NCBI GenBank assembly: GCA_902826615.1
Contig: CADEFN010000002.1
Span: 310,001 to 374,000 of the forward strand
DNA from: an uncultured Gemmatimonadota bacterium
Lineage (GTDB): Bacteria; Gemmatimonadota; Gemmatimonadetes; Gemmatimonadales; Gemmatimonadaceae
Direction: 5' to 3'
DNA: 64,000 nt
Under the pieces are notes generated by a model, which saw only the letters and a list, made by a program, of their open reading frames with translations, had not been told where the DNA came from and made no database searches. Each line of letters starts with the position of its first letter. Within the stretch, counting starts at the first letter, position 1. A program made the translations under genes and the position numbers. This document shows positions 1 to 8,590 of this stretch, one piece after another.

Positions 1-627
1 GCGGCGCTCCTGCACATCGGCGATCCCGGTGTGATCGACGCCCGCCTCATCGAACTTCCCAACAATCGCATCGTCTCCCGCTCCATCGATGACCGCATCG
101 GAGCCTTTGTGATTGCCGAAGCACTCCGTCGCTATTCGGAGAATCCTGGCGAAGCTCGTGTGGTCGCCGTCGCGACGACCCAGGAGGAGATTGGCTTCCA
201 TGGGGGTGGCGCCCTGCCCGCGGCAGCACGCCTCATTCCGGCGATGGCCATCGCGGTCGACGTCACCTTTGCCTCCGATCATCCAGGCGTCGAAAAGAAG
301 GAGCATGGCGACCATCGGCTGGGCGGGGGCCCGGTACTGGCCCGCGGATCGGTGATTTCACCGGTCGTCTTCGGGATGATGAAGGAGTCGTGTACGGCCC
401 TCTCCATCCCCTACTCGGTGCACGCCGTGGCGCGCGACACCGCCACTGACGCGGACTTCATCCACCTCGCGCGCGAGGGCGTCGCAACAGGGCTGGTCTC
501 CATCCCCAATCGGTACATGCACTCACCGAATGAGATGGTGAGTCTGGACGACGTCGATCACGCGGCTACCTTGATCGCGGACGTGTGCCGTCGGGTGACC
601 CGCGCGACGGACTTCACCGTCCGGTAG
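1..627 (+). CDS. M42 family metallopeptidase, C-terminal part
   Basis: The reading frame is open from the left edge, so the N-terminus is missing. The visible part carries the M42 (glutamyl aminopeptidase/endoglucanase-like) signatures: SRSIDDRIG with a metal-binding Asp, TTQEEIG with the catalytic Glu pair, AVDVTFASD, and the C-terminal IPNRYMHSPNEMV segment with the last metal-ligand His. The family forms large cytosolic dodecameric di-metal aminopeptidases that degrade peptides. It is followed after 25 bases by a co-directional lipoprotein hydrolase. The family assignment is firm; the substrate is not known. Confidence 0.9.
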   Translation, partial: AALLHIGDPGVIDARLIELPNNRIVSRSIDDRIGAFVIAEALRRYSENPGEARVVAVATTQEEIGFHGGGALPAAARLIPAMAIAVDVTFASDHPGVEKKEHGDHRLGGGPVLARGSVISPVVFGMMKESCTALSIPYSVHAVARDTATDADFIHLAREGVATGLVSIPNRYMHSPNEMVSLDDVDHAATLIADVCRRVTRATDFTVR

Positions 628-652
628 TCCCTCCCCGAGACGAGCTTCCCCC

Positions 653-2068
653 ATGCTCACCGCCCCACGGCGCGCCTCGGCGCGCCTTCTTGTGCTGGCT
701 GTTTCCCTCACCGCATGCTCCGGCAGCCAAGGCGCGGCGGGCAACTCCGCCGCTAGCTCCGGCTCCGGCGCCAGCAGTGGCACCGCCGCGCGTATCGACG
801 CCATCGCAGCCAACGTCCTGAAAAGCGGCCACGTCGCCGGCTTCTCCATCGGGGCCATGAAAGGCAATGACACGATCGCCATGAAGGGCTATGGCTCTGC
901 CGACCTCGAACTCGACGTCCCGACCCCCTCGCATGCGATCTACGAAATCGGGTCGGTCACCAAACAGTTCACAGCGGCCGCCATCATGCAGCTGCGCGAC
1001 GACGGCAAACTCAACCTCGACGACGACTTCACCAAGTACGTCCCGGGATATCCCACCAAGGGGAACACGATCAGCGTGCGGCGGCTGCTCGACCACACGT
1101 CTGGCATCAAGGGCTACACCGAGATGCCGAAGTTCGGCGAAATCCTCGCGCTCGACCTCCCACGCGACACGCTCATCGCGATGTTCCGGAACGCGCCGTT
1201 CAACTTCAAGACCGGCGATGCGATGATCTACAACAACTCGGCGTACTTTCTGGCCGGGCTCGTGATCGAGAAGGTGTCCGGCATGTCCTACGCCGACTAT
1301 CTCCAGAAGACCTTCTTTGACAAACTGGGGATGAAGGACACCCACTACTGCTCCGAAGCGAAGATCATGAAGGGCAAGGTGAAGGGGTACGACATGAACC
1401 CCGACAGCACCCTGCGCAACAAGCGCTTCCTCGCCCACGTCTATCCCTACGCCGCGGGCTCCATCTGCTCGTCGGTCAACGACATGGTCACGTGGAATCG
1501 CGCCCTGCACAACGGCAAGGTCCTTTCCCCGGCCAGCTACACCGAAATGATCACGCCAGGCGTGCTGAACGATGGCACCAAACTCCGCTATGGCACGGGG
1601 CTCGCCATGCGGGATAAAAGTGGTCACCGCCTCATCGAACATGGCGGCGGCATCAACGGGTTTGTGTCGGCATCGGGGTATTATCCCGATGATTCGCTCA
1701 CCGTGGTGGTGCTGCTCAACACCGCCGGCATCGTGTCAGCCGACGACGTGGCCGACTCCGTGGCGACGGCAATCCTCGGACGCACGGAAACGAAGGATTC
1801 CGTGTTTGCGGGCGACCTCGCGACGCTCACGGGCACCTTCGGCGGCGTCGACCGAGGCGGGAACGCCAACTTCACCGTCAAGGCCGAGGGCACGTCGCTG
1901 GTACTTACCAACTCTCAGTCACCAAGGGTGGACACCCTGCGCTTTGCCGGCGGCAACATGTGGCGGCGTGGCGAAGGGACCCTCACCTTCGACATGAGTG
2001 GCGGGAAGGCGTCGGTGCTGCGCGTCGACGACATCTACGGCTACGCGTACCTGCGCCGAAAGAACTGA
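653..2068 (+). CDS. Serine hydrolase, beta-lactamase/PBP4 (class C-like) family lipoprotein
   Basis: 471 aa. The N-terminus has a signal peptide ending in a lipobox (LTAC, Cys22), then a Ser/Gly/Ala-rich linker, so it should be a membrane-anchored periplasmic protein. The catalytic domain shows SVTK (SxxK, Ser101-Lys104), a YNN motif near residue 193 and an EHGGGINGF segment (the KTG/HGG-equivalent) near residue 325. Family members include esterases, D-aminopeptidases and penicillin-binding-like enzymes; which activity applies cannot be read from sequence. A beta-barrel-like C-terminal domain of about 90 residues follows the catalytic part. The gene converges on the HEAT-repeat gene, with a strong hairpin between them. 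Confidence 0.88.
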   Translation: MLTAPRRASARLLVLAVSLTACSGSQGAAGNSAASSGSGASSGTAARIDAIAANVLKSGHVAGFSIGAMKGNDTIAMKGYGSADLELDVPTPSHAIYEIGSVTKQFTAAAIMQLRDDGKLNLDDDFTKYVPGYPTKGNTISVRRLLDHTSGIKGYTEMPKFGEILALDLPRDTLIAMFRNAPFNFKTGDAMIYNNSAYFLAGLVIEKVSGMSYADYLQKTFFDKLGMKDTHYCSEAKIMKGKVKGYDMNPDSTLRNKRFLAHVYPYAAGSICSSVNDMVTWNRALHNGKVLSPASYTEMITPGVLNDGTKLRYGTGLAMRDKSGHRLIEHGGGINGFVSASGYYPDDSLTVVVLLNTAGIVSADDVADSVATAILGRTETKDSVFAGDLATLTGTFGGVDRGGNANFTVKAEGTSLVLTNSQSPRVDTLRFAGGNMWRRGEGTLTFDMSGGKASVLRVDDIYGYAYLRRKN

Positions 2069-2077
2069 GTGCCGCAT

Positions 2078-2104
2078 GGCGGGTGGGGACGGCTCCCACC
2101 CGCC
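2078..2104. terminator. Hairpin between convergent genes (possible bidirectional terminator)
   Basis: A perfect 10-bp stem (GGCGGGTGGG/CCCACCCGCC) with a 7-nt loop starts 9 bases after the serine hydrolase stop codon and lies before the end of the convergent HEAT-repeat gene. There is no U-tract on either side, so terminator function is a guess from position and stability. Confidence 0.45.
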
Positions 2105-2121
2105 ACCACTACTGGCGCGAC

Positions 2122-3708
2122 CTAAGCGTTTACAGCTCCCTGGACGTTCAGGGCGCGGGCCGCGTGCTCCCGGACGCTGGTCTCGCGATCCTTCGCCAGA
2201 CCGCGCAACGCCGTGAGGGCGCTGTGGCTGGCGATCTCGCCTAACGCGCTCACCGCCGCAAGACGCCGCGGCACCGGACGCCGCTTGAGCAGTGAACCCG
2301 GCCCGGCTTCCTTCACGAGGCGTGTCACCACCTCATCGGCGGGATGTTTGCCCAGGCTGTGCAGCATGGCCACCAGGATATCCTGATCCTGCTCGCTGTC
2401 GAGCGCGGTCAGCAGGGCCTGCGTGGCCCGCGGATTTCGCACATTCGCCAAACCCTGCGCTGCCTTGAGACGTACGGCCGCATCGCTGTCCTGCAGGGCA
2501 TGGACGATGGTGTGCAGCGCGCGGGGAGTACCCAAACGGATGAGCGCCAGCGTGGCCGCACGGCGCACCCGTGTGTCCTTGTGCCGCAGGATGTTGATCA
2601 GTTCCTGATCGGCCGACGTCGCGTTCATTTCGCCGAGCAACTCCGCCGCGTTGCGCACCACAAACCAGCGGTGGTCCCTCAACAAGTGTTGCAGGGGCTC
2701 GGCGGCCTCCGGACACTGGACGATGGCGTCGCGATACGCACGCCGCTCGGTGGACGCCTCGGCAGAGACCAGGAGGTCGACGAGGACGTCGGCCGCAGGA
2801 GCGCCCTGCCGCAGAATGAACGCCATCGCGGCTTCGCGTGCATCGCGACGCGACACCAGGAGCTGCGCCACGCCCTTCAGGATCGCTGGCTTGGCGAGAC
2901 GGCGAAGCTGCACTCCAAATACCCGCTTCACGTCGGGCTGTGTGACGATGGCCTCGCGCTCGATCATCTTGCTGGCCACATCCACCACGGTCACCCAGTG
3001 GCCCAAACGCGCCGACTCCTCGAGTGATCGTCCCACTTCGTCGAGGAGAATGGGGGCCTCTTCCGCCGTGAGGTCGCGACGGAGACGCATCACCAGGTCG
3101 TTGGCCGGGCGCTCTCCCGTACTCGTCATGATGGCATCGGCCATCATCCGCGGATTTTCGTTGCCCAGGCGTTTTACCGCCGCGGGGACAGGAGCCGAGG
3201 CGACCGCCTCAGCAAGCGGGGGGAGTCCTCCGGGCGGCGTCAGTGCCGGGCGAGATCCAATCGCCCGGATTCCGGCCGGGGGTGTTGGCGTTCGGACAAA
3301 GCCGTCGCGACCCAAATGGACGGCCAAGGTCTGAGGGCCGAGTGCAACGACTTCGGCGTCGAACGCTTTGCCGCCGTCCTGCTGGCTCTGCATGGCCAGC
3401 GCACGCGCCAGACCGAGAACCTCGCTCGCTTTTGCCTTTGCCTGGAACTCCACCAGGCGAACGCTGTGCTGCGCCATCCGGGTGGCCAGCTCCATCAGCC
3501 AGGGAGCGTCGTCGGGACGTGGCGTAACGTTCGCGATTTTCGACGCCTCAACCGCGAGTTCATTCTGGCTCACTCGTTGCCCCTGGGTCTTCGCCTCTTG
3601 CAAGGCGGCCCGTAGGGCACGTTTCTGGTCGTCGAGGTGCTGGGGCCGATAGACCAGGAGCCACACCAAGCGAGCAAATTCGCGGCTGAACAACGCGGAC
3701 GATGACAT
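2122..3708 (-). CDS. HEAT-repeat domain protein
   Basis: 528 aa, no signal peptide. The C-terminal half (about residues 320-525) is a series of HEAT/PBS-lyase-like repeats, visible as recurring units such as AAELLGEM, DTRVRRAATLALIRLG and DAAVRLKAAQGLANV, each a pair of helices ending in an R-A-A-L-x-L-G-like turn. The N-terminal 300 residues are alanine- and leucine-rich helical sequence without a recognised catalytic motif. HEAT solenoids act as protein-binding scaffolds; no partner is suggested by the neighbours. One CGTTAGGC octamer sits in the repeat region (Leu-Gly). Confidence 0.8.
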   Translation of the reverse strand: MSSSALFSREFARLVWLLVYRPQHLDDQKRALRAALQEAKTQGQRVSQNELAVEASKIANVTPRPDDAPWLMELATRMAQHSVRLVEFQAKAKASEVLGLARALAMQSQQDGGKAFDAEVVALGPQTLAVHLGRDGFVRTPTPPAGIRAIGSRPALTPPGGLPPLAEAVASAPVPAAVKRLGNENPRMMADAIMTSTGERPANDLVMRLRRDLTAEEAPILLDEVGRSLEESARLGHWVTVVDVASKMIEREAIVTQPDVKRVFGVQLRRLAKPAILKGVAQLLVSRRDAREAAMAFILRQGAPAADVLVDLLVSAEASTERRAYRDAIVQCPEAAEPLQHLLRDHRWFVVRNAAELLGEMNATSADQELINILRHKDTRVRRAATLALIRLGTPRALHTIVHALQDSDAAVRLKAAQGLANVRNPRATQALLTALDSEQDQDILVAMLHSLGKHPADEVVTRLVKEAGPGSLLKRRPVPRRLAAVSALGEIASHSALTALRGLAKDRETSVREHAARALNVQGAVNA

Positions 3709-3905
3709 GGTTGGAGTCAGGGAATTCCTACCTTAACTGACGCCCTCCCCCGAGCCGGGGAAACGCAAATCCAGGCCCTTGTTGCGGGGCTTACCTTCGT
3801 CCAACCCCGCCCCTCCCTCTGTCTCGCCGCCTCCTCGCCTGGAGTTCTGCCCGGTACGCCATTCCACTGCCGGACGGACACCGCTTCCCGATCGCGAAGT
3901 ACGCG

Positions 3906-4718
3906 ATGCTGCGGGAGGTGGTGGAGTCCCGGGGTTTGGCCGCCGTCCGGGAGCCGGATCGCGCCCGCCGGGCCGACATCCTGCGGGTGCATTCAGAGGA
4001 CTACATCGACCGGCTGGAGTCGGGGCGGCTGACTGACGCCGAGCTTCGGCGCCTTGGCTTCCCCTGGTCGGAGCATCTGGTGGAGCGCTCCTACCGGGCA
4101 GTGGGGGGCACGGTTGAAGCCGCCGAGGCTGCCCTTCACGCGGGGCTCACCATCAACCTGGCCGGTGGCACACACCACGCCTTCCCGGACCACGGTGAAG
4201 GGTTCTGTGTCCTCAACGACGTCGCCATCGCGCTTCATGCGCTGATGGCAGCTGGCCGGGTGAGTCGCGCCGCCGTAATCGATCTCGATGTGCACCAGGG
4301 GAACGGCACCAATTTCATTTTCGCTGGCGACGAGCGGGTCTTCACCTTCAACATGCACGGCGGCCGGAACTACCCCTTTCACAAGGTGCCCGGTGATCTC
4401 GACATCGAGCTGGACGATGGCACCGGCGACGACGCGTACCTCGAGGCGTTAGGCGCGGCGCTCCCCGTGGTGCTGCACCGGGCGCGCCCCGACCTGGTGG
4501 TCTACCTCGCCGGTGCCGACCCACACGAAGGAGACGCCCTCGGCCGGCTCAAGCTGACCTTCGACGGACTGGCCCGGCGCGACGATCTGGTGATCAGTAG
4601 CTGTCGCGAGGTAGGTCTGCCCACGGTCATCACCATCGCCGGTGGATACGGACGGGATATCGCGTCCACGGTCGAGGTGCATCGCCGCACGGTGGAAGTG
4701 GCGCGCGGCCACCTGTAG
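3906..4718 (+). CDS. Histone deacetylase family protein (AcuC/HDAC11-like)
   Basis: 270 aa from the first ATG. Arginase-fold zinc deacetylase: tandem catalytic His (GGTHHAF, His90-His91), zinc ligands in DLDVHQGNG (Asp128, His130) and AGADPHEGD (Asp205), and the GGYGR glycine-rich C-terminal turn. Bacterial members deacetylate acetyl-lysine or small acetylamines. The ATG at 3906 falls inside a conserved segment: in the same frame the upstream codons read LPDGHRFPIAKYAM, which is typical HDAC N-terminus and continues to about 3820. The true start is therefore probably upstream at a non-ATG codon (CTG at 3819 is one option). Adjacent to, and convergent with, a secreted hypothetical gene. Confidence 0.9.
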   Translation: MLREVVESRGLAAVREPDRARRADILRVHSEDYIDRLESGRLTDAELRRLGFPWSEHLVERSYRAVGGTVEAAEAALHAGLTINLAGGTHHAFPDHGEGFCVLNDVAIALHALMAAGRVSRAAVIDLDVHQGNGTNFIFAGDERVFTFNMHGGRNYPFHKVPGDLDIELDDGTGDDAYLEALGAALPVVLHRARPDLVVYLAGADPHEGDALGRLKLTFDGLARRDDLVISSCREVGLPTVITIAGGYGRDIASTVEVHRRTVEVARGHL

Positions 4719-4724
4719 GGCGGG

Positions 4725-5393
4725 TCAGCGTCTTTCGATCGAGAACCCCGTCACCTCGAGGTCTGCGCCGCGGTCAGCGCGAAGACCGGCAATACCGTTG
4801 ATGGACTCGAGTTTTCCGGCCCCGACGAGCGATGGCGACGCGTATCCCCACACCTCGGCGCCATTCACCACGCACGCGGTCCGTTCCGGGGTCACCCGCC
4901 ACCCCACCTGATTCGATCCACGTCCTTCGGCACTGGCCTTTTTGACGGCGGCGTGCATCGTGCGGCCCGCCAGCTCATGCACCTCGTCGCCAATACGATG
5001 GAACACGACAAACGTGCCGTTGCCGGCGACGGCGCAATACAGATAGTTCACGGCCGCCCCTTCCAGCTGCGAGCCCCCCATGAACACGCCCGCGTACACC
5101 GGTTGTGTGCCGCGCCGCTGCGTGATGGTGGCGAACACCTGGTACCGCCCCGTCACCGTGTCTGCGACGCTGAAATAGACCGCAGGTGCGGTGCTCGTGA
5201 GCTGGAGCGTTTCGCGGGTGCCGGTGAGCTGCGCATCAGCCGGTTTGGCCCCACTGCGCTCCGCCGAGGGATCGATGCGCATCATCCACCCGTCGACTTG
5301 AGTGGCATGGGCAAGTTTTGGGGCGCGCCGTGATTGCCCTGCCAAGGGGCACGCAATCACGACAGTCAGCACACACCCGATCAGTACACGCAT
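4725..5393 (-). CDS. Secreted protein of unknown function, concanavalin/LamG-like
   Basis: 222 aa with a clear signal peptide (MRVLIGCVLTVVIACPLAGQ, cleavage after about residue 20). The mature part is beta-rich with alternating hydrophobic strands, and contains VYFSVADTVTGRYQVFATITQ and LESINGIAGLRADRGADLEV. Such patterns resemble the jelly-roll fold of DUF1080/LamG domains, but no family signature is decisive. It ends 7 bases from the end of the convergent deacetylase gene. Predicted periplasmic or exported; function unknown. Confidence 0.7.
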   Translation of the reverse strand: MRVLIGCVLTVVIACPLAGQSRRAPKLAHATQVDGWMMRIDPSAERSGAKPADAQLTGTRETLQLTSTAPAVYFSVADTVTGRYQVFATITQRRGTQPVYAGVFMGGSQLEGAAVNYLYCAVAGNGTFVVFHRIGDEVHELAGRTMHAAVKKASAEGRGSNQVGWRVTPERTACVVNGAEVWGYASPSLVGAGKLESINGIAGLRADRGADLEVTGFSIERR

Positions 5394-5475
5394 TTCCAGC
5401 CTCCTCCAGTCTCGCTTTCAGCTTACAAGCGGCCCGGTGCATCGGCCACCCGCTCCTTCCCGGCTACTTTGCGTC

Positions 5476-6357
5476 ATGCCGCTACCCATCCCATCACCAC
5501 GCAACTCGGGGGCCACTTCGAGCACCCCCGTCCCTCTTTACTGGGCACGGTACGGTCCGGCCGGTGTCGATCCCCTGGTCATCCTGCATGGCGGCCCTGG
5601 AGCACATCACGACTACCTCCTCCCGCAAATGCTGCGTCTGGCCGCGACCCATGACCTGCTTTTTTATGACCAGCGCGGGGGTGGTCGCTCACGTACCGAC
5701 AACCCGGATCCCATCGGGTGGCAGACCCATGTGGACGACCTCGCTGAAGTGGTCGGCGAGCTGTCGAGTGGCCCACTGACCCTGGTTGGGTACTCCTGGG
5801 GCGCCATGCTCGCTCTGCTCTACACCGTCTCGGTGCACTCCGGAGGTCGTGGCACGCGACCAGCCCGCCTCGTGCTGATCGATCCCGCCCCACTCAATCG
5901 CGGCTACCGCCAGGCGTTCGAGACCGAGTTCCAGCGACGACAGAGTGGTGACGCCATCCAGAAGCTTCGCAGCGACCTCGCCGCGAGCGGGCTCCGCGAA
6001 CGCGACCCCGAAGCCTTCAAGCAACGACAGTTCGAGCTGTCGGTTGCCGGCTACTTCGCCGATCCGGCACGCGCCCACGACCTGACCCCGTTTCGGGTGA
6101 CCGGAAAAGTGCAGCAATCGGTGTGGGAAAGCCTTGGCGATTTTGACCTGCTCCCCCAGCTGAAATCGCTCGATCTGCCGACACTCATTGTGCACGGCTG
6201 GTCTGATCCGATTCCCGTGGACTCGTCGCTGGAAGCAGCTCGTGCCATGCGGGCCAGATGCGTCGTCCTAGAGGCGAGCGGTCACGTCCCGTATGTCGAA
6301 CAACCGGAGGCGCTCTTCGCCGCGATCGAGCAGTTCCTGAAGGACACTCGTACCTGA
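5476..6357 (+). CDS. Alpha/beta hydrolase, proline iminopeptidase-like (S33)
   Basis: 293 aa. The ATG at 5476 was chosen because the longer in-frame extension runs back through the divergent secreted gene and has no hydrolase similarity. Motifs: HGGPGAHHDY (oxyanion loop), YDQRGGGRS, the nucleophile elbow GYSWGAML (Ser), an acid in the WSDPIPVD region and the catalytic His in ASGHVPYVEQ. HGGPG and DQRG are typical of S33 prolyl iminopeptidases, cytosolic enzymes releasing N-terminal proline, although epoxide hydrolases and haloperoxidases share the fold. Its stop codon abuts the next gene's ATG (TGAATG), indicating translational coupling. Confidence 0.85.
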   Translation: MPLPIPSPRNSGATSSTPVPLYWARYGPAGVDPLVILHGGPGAHHDYLLPQMLRLAATHDLLFYDQRGGGRSRTDNPDPIGWQTHVDDLAEVVGELSSGPLTLVGYSWGAMLALLYTVSVHSGGRGTRPARLVLIDPAPLNRGYRQAFETEFQRRQSGDAIQKLRSDLAASGLRERDPEAFKQRQFELSVAGYFADPARAHDLTPFRVTGKVQQSVWESLGDFDLLPQLKSLDLPTLIVHGWSDPIPVDSSLEAARAMRARCVVLEASGHVPYVEQPEALFAAIEQFLKDTRT

Positions 6358-6831
6358 ATGGTGTACACCGTGAGCCTGGCAAGTCAGCTGGAAGAGCACC
6401 ACATCTCGGCGATTGATTTCGACGGTCGCTCCTACAACGTCACTGTGGGAATCGAGAACGACGGGATCGAGTTTGTCGGTCACATCTGGTTCACTGACGA
6501 GGCGTGGGAAGACGAGGGGATCCGCGACCATGGCGCCATTCCCGGCAAGTCTGCTGAACAGGTTCTGCAGCATGCACGCGCGCTCTCTGATCACGATCTG
6601 ACGCTTCGGTTCAGACGCGCCCAGGTCGACCAGCGACGATTCCACGGCCTGCGCAAGCTTACCGAACAGGTGCTGGACCGGATTCGGCATCTCAACAAAG
6701 TGTCGACGTCGATGCGGGCCGGGCTCCTCGAGGTGGACGAAGCGGCAAGCGAGATCGACGCGACCGAGCGGCAACTCCACGAGATGATCGACCAGCTGCG
6801 ACACTTTGCTGGCGTAACCACCCGAGATTGA
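6358..6831 (+). CDS. Conserved hypothetical protein, coupled to the hydrolase
   Basis: 157 aa, starting immediately after the stop of the alpha/beta hydrolase, so almost certainly co-translated. The N-terminal 80 residues look like a small alpha/beta domain (IDFDGRSYNVTVGIENDGIEFVG). The C-terminal 70 residues are amphipathic helix with heptad-like leucines and probable coiled coil (LRKLTEQVLDRIRHLNKV). No signal peptide and no catalytic motif. I do not recognise the family. A good intrinsic terminator follows. Confidence 0.7.
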   Translation: MVYTVSLASQLEEHHISAIDFDGRSYNVTVGIENDGIEFVGHIWFTDEAWEDEGIRDHGAIPGKSAEQVLQHARALSDHDLTLRFRRAQVDQRRFHGLRKLTEQVLDRIRHLNKVSTSMRAGLLEVDEAASEIDATERQLHEMIDQLRHFAGVTTRD

Positions 6832-6841
6832 GGCAACCGAG

Positions 6842-6866
6842 ACTCCCGCGACAGCGGGAGTTTTTG
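6842..6866 (+). terminator. Rho-independent terminator
   Basis: An 8-bp perfect stem ACTCCCGC/GCGGGAGT with a 4-nt loop (gaca), followed directly by TTTTTGTT. It ends the hydrolase/hypothetical transcription unit 10 bases after the stop codon. Confidence 0.9.
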
Positions 6867-6903
6867 TTGATTCACCCTTGTCGCCCCATAGCCGGGGCCA
6901 GCG

Positions 6904-7806
6904 ATGAGGAGTGACCGGATGGCGAAAGGAATGGGCGGGGCGCGACAACCGTTGGCTCGGCAACGGCCGAAGGTGGCCGCGGGCAAGAAGGCCCTTGGAC
7001 GGGTGGGTGCTGCGCCAACAAAAAAACGCACCACCGGGGGCCCCCCCCCGAAAGCGAAGGTACCGCCAAAACCGAAAACCTCCGCAACCATTCCGTCCCC
7101 GACCCTAACAAAATCCCGCAAAGCTGCCGCGGGCCCTGCGGCCAAACGCCGCCCCATCAAACAGCTTTCCGGCCAGGCCCTCACCGCCCACGCCACCGCC
7201 GTCTGGGATCACCTCGCCGCCCTCTACCCCGACGCCCATTGCGAGCTCGACTTCCGCTCGCCCTGGGAACTCCTCGTGGCCACCATCCTCTCCGCGCAGT
7301 GCACCGATAAGCGCGTGAACATGGTCACCCCGCACCTCTTCGCTGCCTACCCCACGCCCGCTGCCCTCGCCGCCGCGACCCCACAGGCCGTCGAAGAAAT
7401 CATCAAGAGCACCGGCTTCTTCCGCGCCAAGGCCAAATCGATCCTTGGCGCCGCCGCGGCCATAACAGACCGCCATCAGGGAGAAGTGCCCCCTCGGATG
7501 GAGGACCTCGTGGTGCTCCCCGGCGTCGGGCGAAAAACGGCCAATGTCGTGCTCGGCAATGCCTTCGACATCAACCACGGCGTCGTAGTCGACACCCACG
7601 TGGGCCGACTCGCCATCCGGCTCGGCCTAACGAGTGAGACCGATCCCGTGAAGGTGGAACAGCGTCTCATGCAGGCCTTCCCGCAGGAGCGCTGGACGCT
7701 CCTGTCGCACCTCCTCATCTGGCACGGACGCCGGGTCTGCGACGCCCGGAAACCCCGCTGCGGCGACTGCTCCCTGCGGCACATTTGCCCATCTTCCCTG
7801 GTGTAG
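6904..7806 (+). CDS. nth: Endonuclease III with basic N-terminal extension
   Basis: 300 aa. Base-excision repair DNA glycosylase/AP lyase acting on oxidised pyrimidines. Helix-hairpin-helix LPGVGRKTAN at residues 205-214 with the catalytic Lys211; catalytic Asp230 in VVVDTHVGR; [4Fe-4S] cluster ligands Cys279, 286, 289 and 295 in the expected Cx6Cx2Cx5C spacing. The core begins near residue 90; E. coli Nth has 211 aa, so the first 88 residues are an extra Lys/Pro/Ala/Arg-rich, probably disordered tail, possibly a DNA-binding extension. Downstream in-frame starts exist, so the tail might be shorter. The enzyme call is secure. Confidence 0.95.
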   Translation: MRSDRMAKGMGGARQPLARQRPKVAAGKKALGRVGAAPTKKRTTGGPPPKAKVPPKPKTSATIPSPTLTKSRKAAAGPAAKRRPIKQLSGQALTAHATAVWDHLAALYPDAHCELDFRSPWELLVATILSAQCTDKRVNMVTPHLFAAYPTPAALAAATPQAVEEIIKSTGFFRAKAKSILGAAAAITDRHQGEVPPRMEDLVVLPGVGRKTANVVLGNAFDINHGVVVDTHVGRLAIRLGLTSETDPVKVEQRLMQAFPQERWTLLSHLLIWHGRRVCDARKPRCGDCSLRHICPSSLV

Positions 7807-7881
7807 CCAGTGGAGGTCTCCCCGCTCCGCGCTTAAGCTTCCGGGCAGCGTGCACTTCCGTCTTCCCTCCCGACTCCCAGA

Positions 7882-8340
7882 ATGAAGACCGCCACCATCG
7901 TCACCTCCCGAGGCACCGTCGTCGCCGAGCTCTACGATGACGCCGCCCCGATCACGGTTGCCAACTTCGAGAAACTCGCCAACGAAGGTTTCTACGACGG
8001 CACCCGCTTCCACCGCGTGATCCCCGACTTCGTCGTGCAGGGCGGCGATCCCTACTCCAAGGGCGGTCCGGCTGCCAAAGGCCCACCAGGAACCGGTGGC
8101 CCGGGCTGGACCATCAAGTGCGAAACCAAGGGCAATCCCCACAAGCACAAGGTCGGCGCCCTCTCCATGGCGCACGCCGGCAAGGACACCGGCGGCTCAC
8201 AGTTCTTCATGGTCCTGAGCGAGTCCAACACGCGGCACCTCGACGGCGTACACACGGTCTTCGGCAACATCACACAGGGACTCGAACTGCTTCCTGACAT
8301 CCGGCAGAACGACGAACTGGTCTCGGCTCGCGTCGAGTAA
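7882..8340 (+). CDS. Cyclophilin-type peptidyl-prolyl cis-trans isomerase
   Basis: 152 aa, complete single cyclophilin domain. Key segments: [17 protein letters not shown] (catalytic Arg and Gln), a short proline/glycine insert ([10 protein letters not shown]), [18 protein letters not shown] with the core active-site residues and [12 protein letters not shown]. There is no signal peptide, so it is cytosolic (PpiB type). It catalyses proline isomerisation during folding. A 53-aa membrane protein gene follows at 18 bases. Confidence 0.95.
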   Translation: MKTATIVTSRGTVVAELYDDAAPITVANFEKLANEGFYDGTRFHRVIPDFVVQGGDPYSKGGPAAKGPPGTGGPGWTIKCETKGNPHKHKVGALSMAHAGKDTGGSQFFMVLSESNTRHLDGVHTVFGNITQGLELLPDIRQNDELVSARVE

Positions 8341-8357
8341 CCCTCACTCCCTCTCAC

Positions 8358-8519
8358 ATGTCTGCCCCCCAGCACAACGACCAGCCCGCCGCCTTCAAGG
8401 GCATGATCATCACCGCCCTGGCGCTTGCCATCATGTGTTACGTGATTGTGCAGCTCACCAACCGACAGTTTGCCGGCCACGAAGGAACACCCGCTGCCGC
8501 TGGAGCTGCAAAGCACTAG
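8358..8519 (+). CDS. Small single-span membrane protein
   Basis: 53 aa, ATG to TAG. The hydrophilic N-terminus (MSAPQHNDQPAAFKG) is followed by one hydrophobic helix (MIITALALAIMCYVIVQL, residues 16-33) and an Ala-rich tail. It lies 18 bases after the cyclophilin gene and directly before a strong terminator, which supports its being a translated part of that unit. Short proteins like this are easily missed by gene callers. Function unknown. Confidence 0.6.
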   Translation: MSAPQHNDQPAAFKGMIITALALAIMCYVIVQLTNRQFAGHEGTPAAAGAAKH

Positions 8520-8541
8520 GCCGCAGCCAAACAGCAGCAAA

Positions 8542-8577
8542 CAGGGGCCCCGGTGTACGCCGGGGCCCCTGTCGTTT
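8542..8577 (+). terminator. Rho-independent terminator
   Basis: A 12-bp perfect stem CAGGGGCCCCGG/CCGGGGCCCCTG with a 6-nt loop, followed by TCGTTTT. It closes the cyclophilin/small membrane protein unit and also sits just past the end of the convergent DUF4097 gene. Confidence 0.9.
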
Positions 8578-8590
8578 TCCCACCGTGTGG

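Noticed and set aside
614-1642. A 342-aa minus-strand ORF opposite the serine hydrolase
   Set aside because: It is the antisense shadow of a gene with a complete catalytic motif set; its own translation is His/Val/Gly-rich and shows no domain.
653-2068. Antibiotic-resistance beta-lactamase
   Set aside because: SxxK/YxN/HGG pattern is shared by esterases and peptidases; the lipoprotein form and extra C-terminal domain argue against a dedicated AmpC enzyme.
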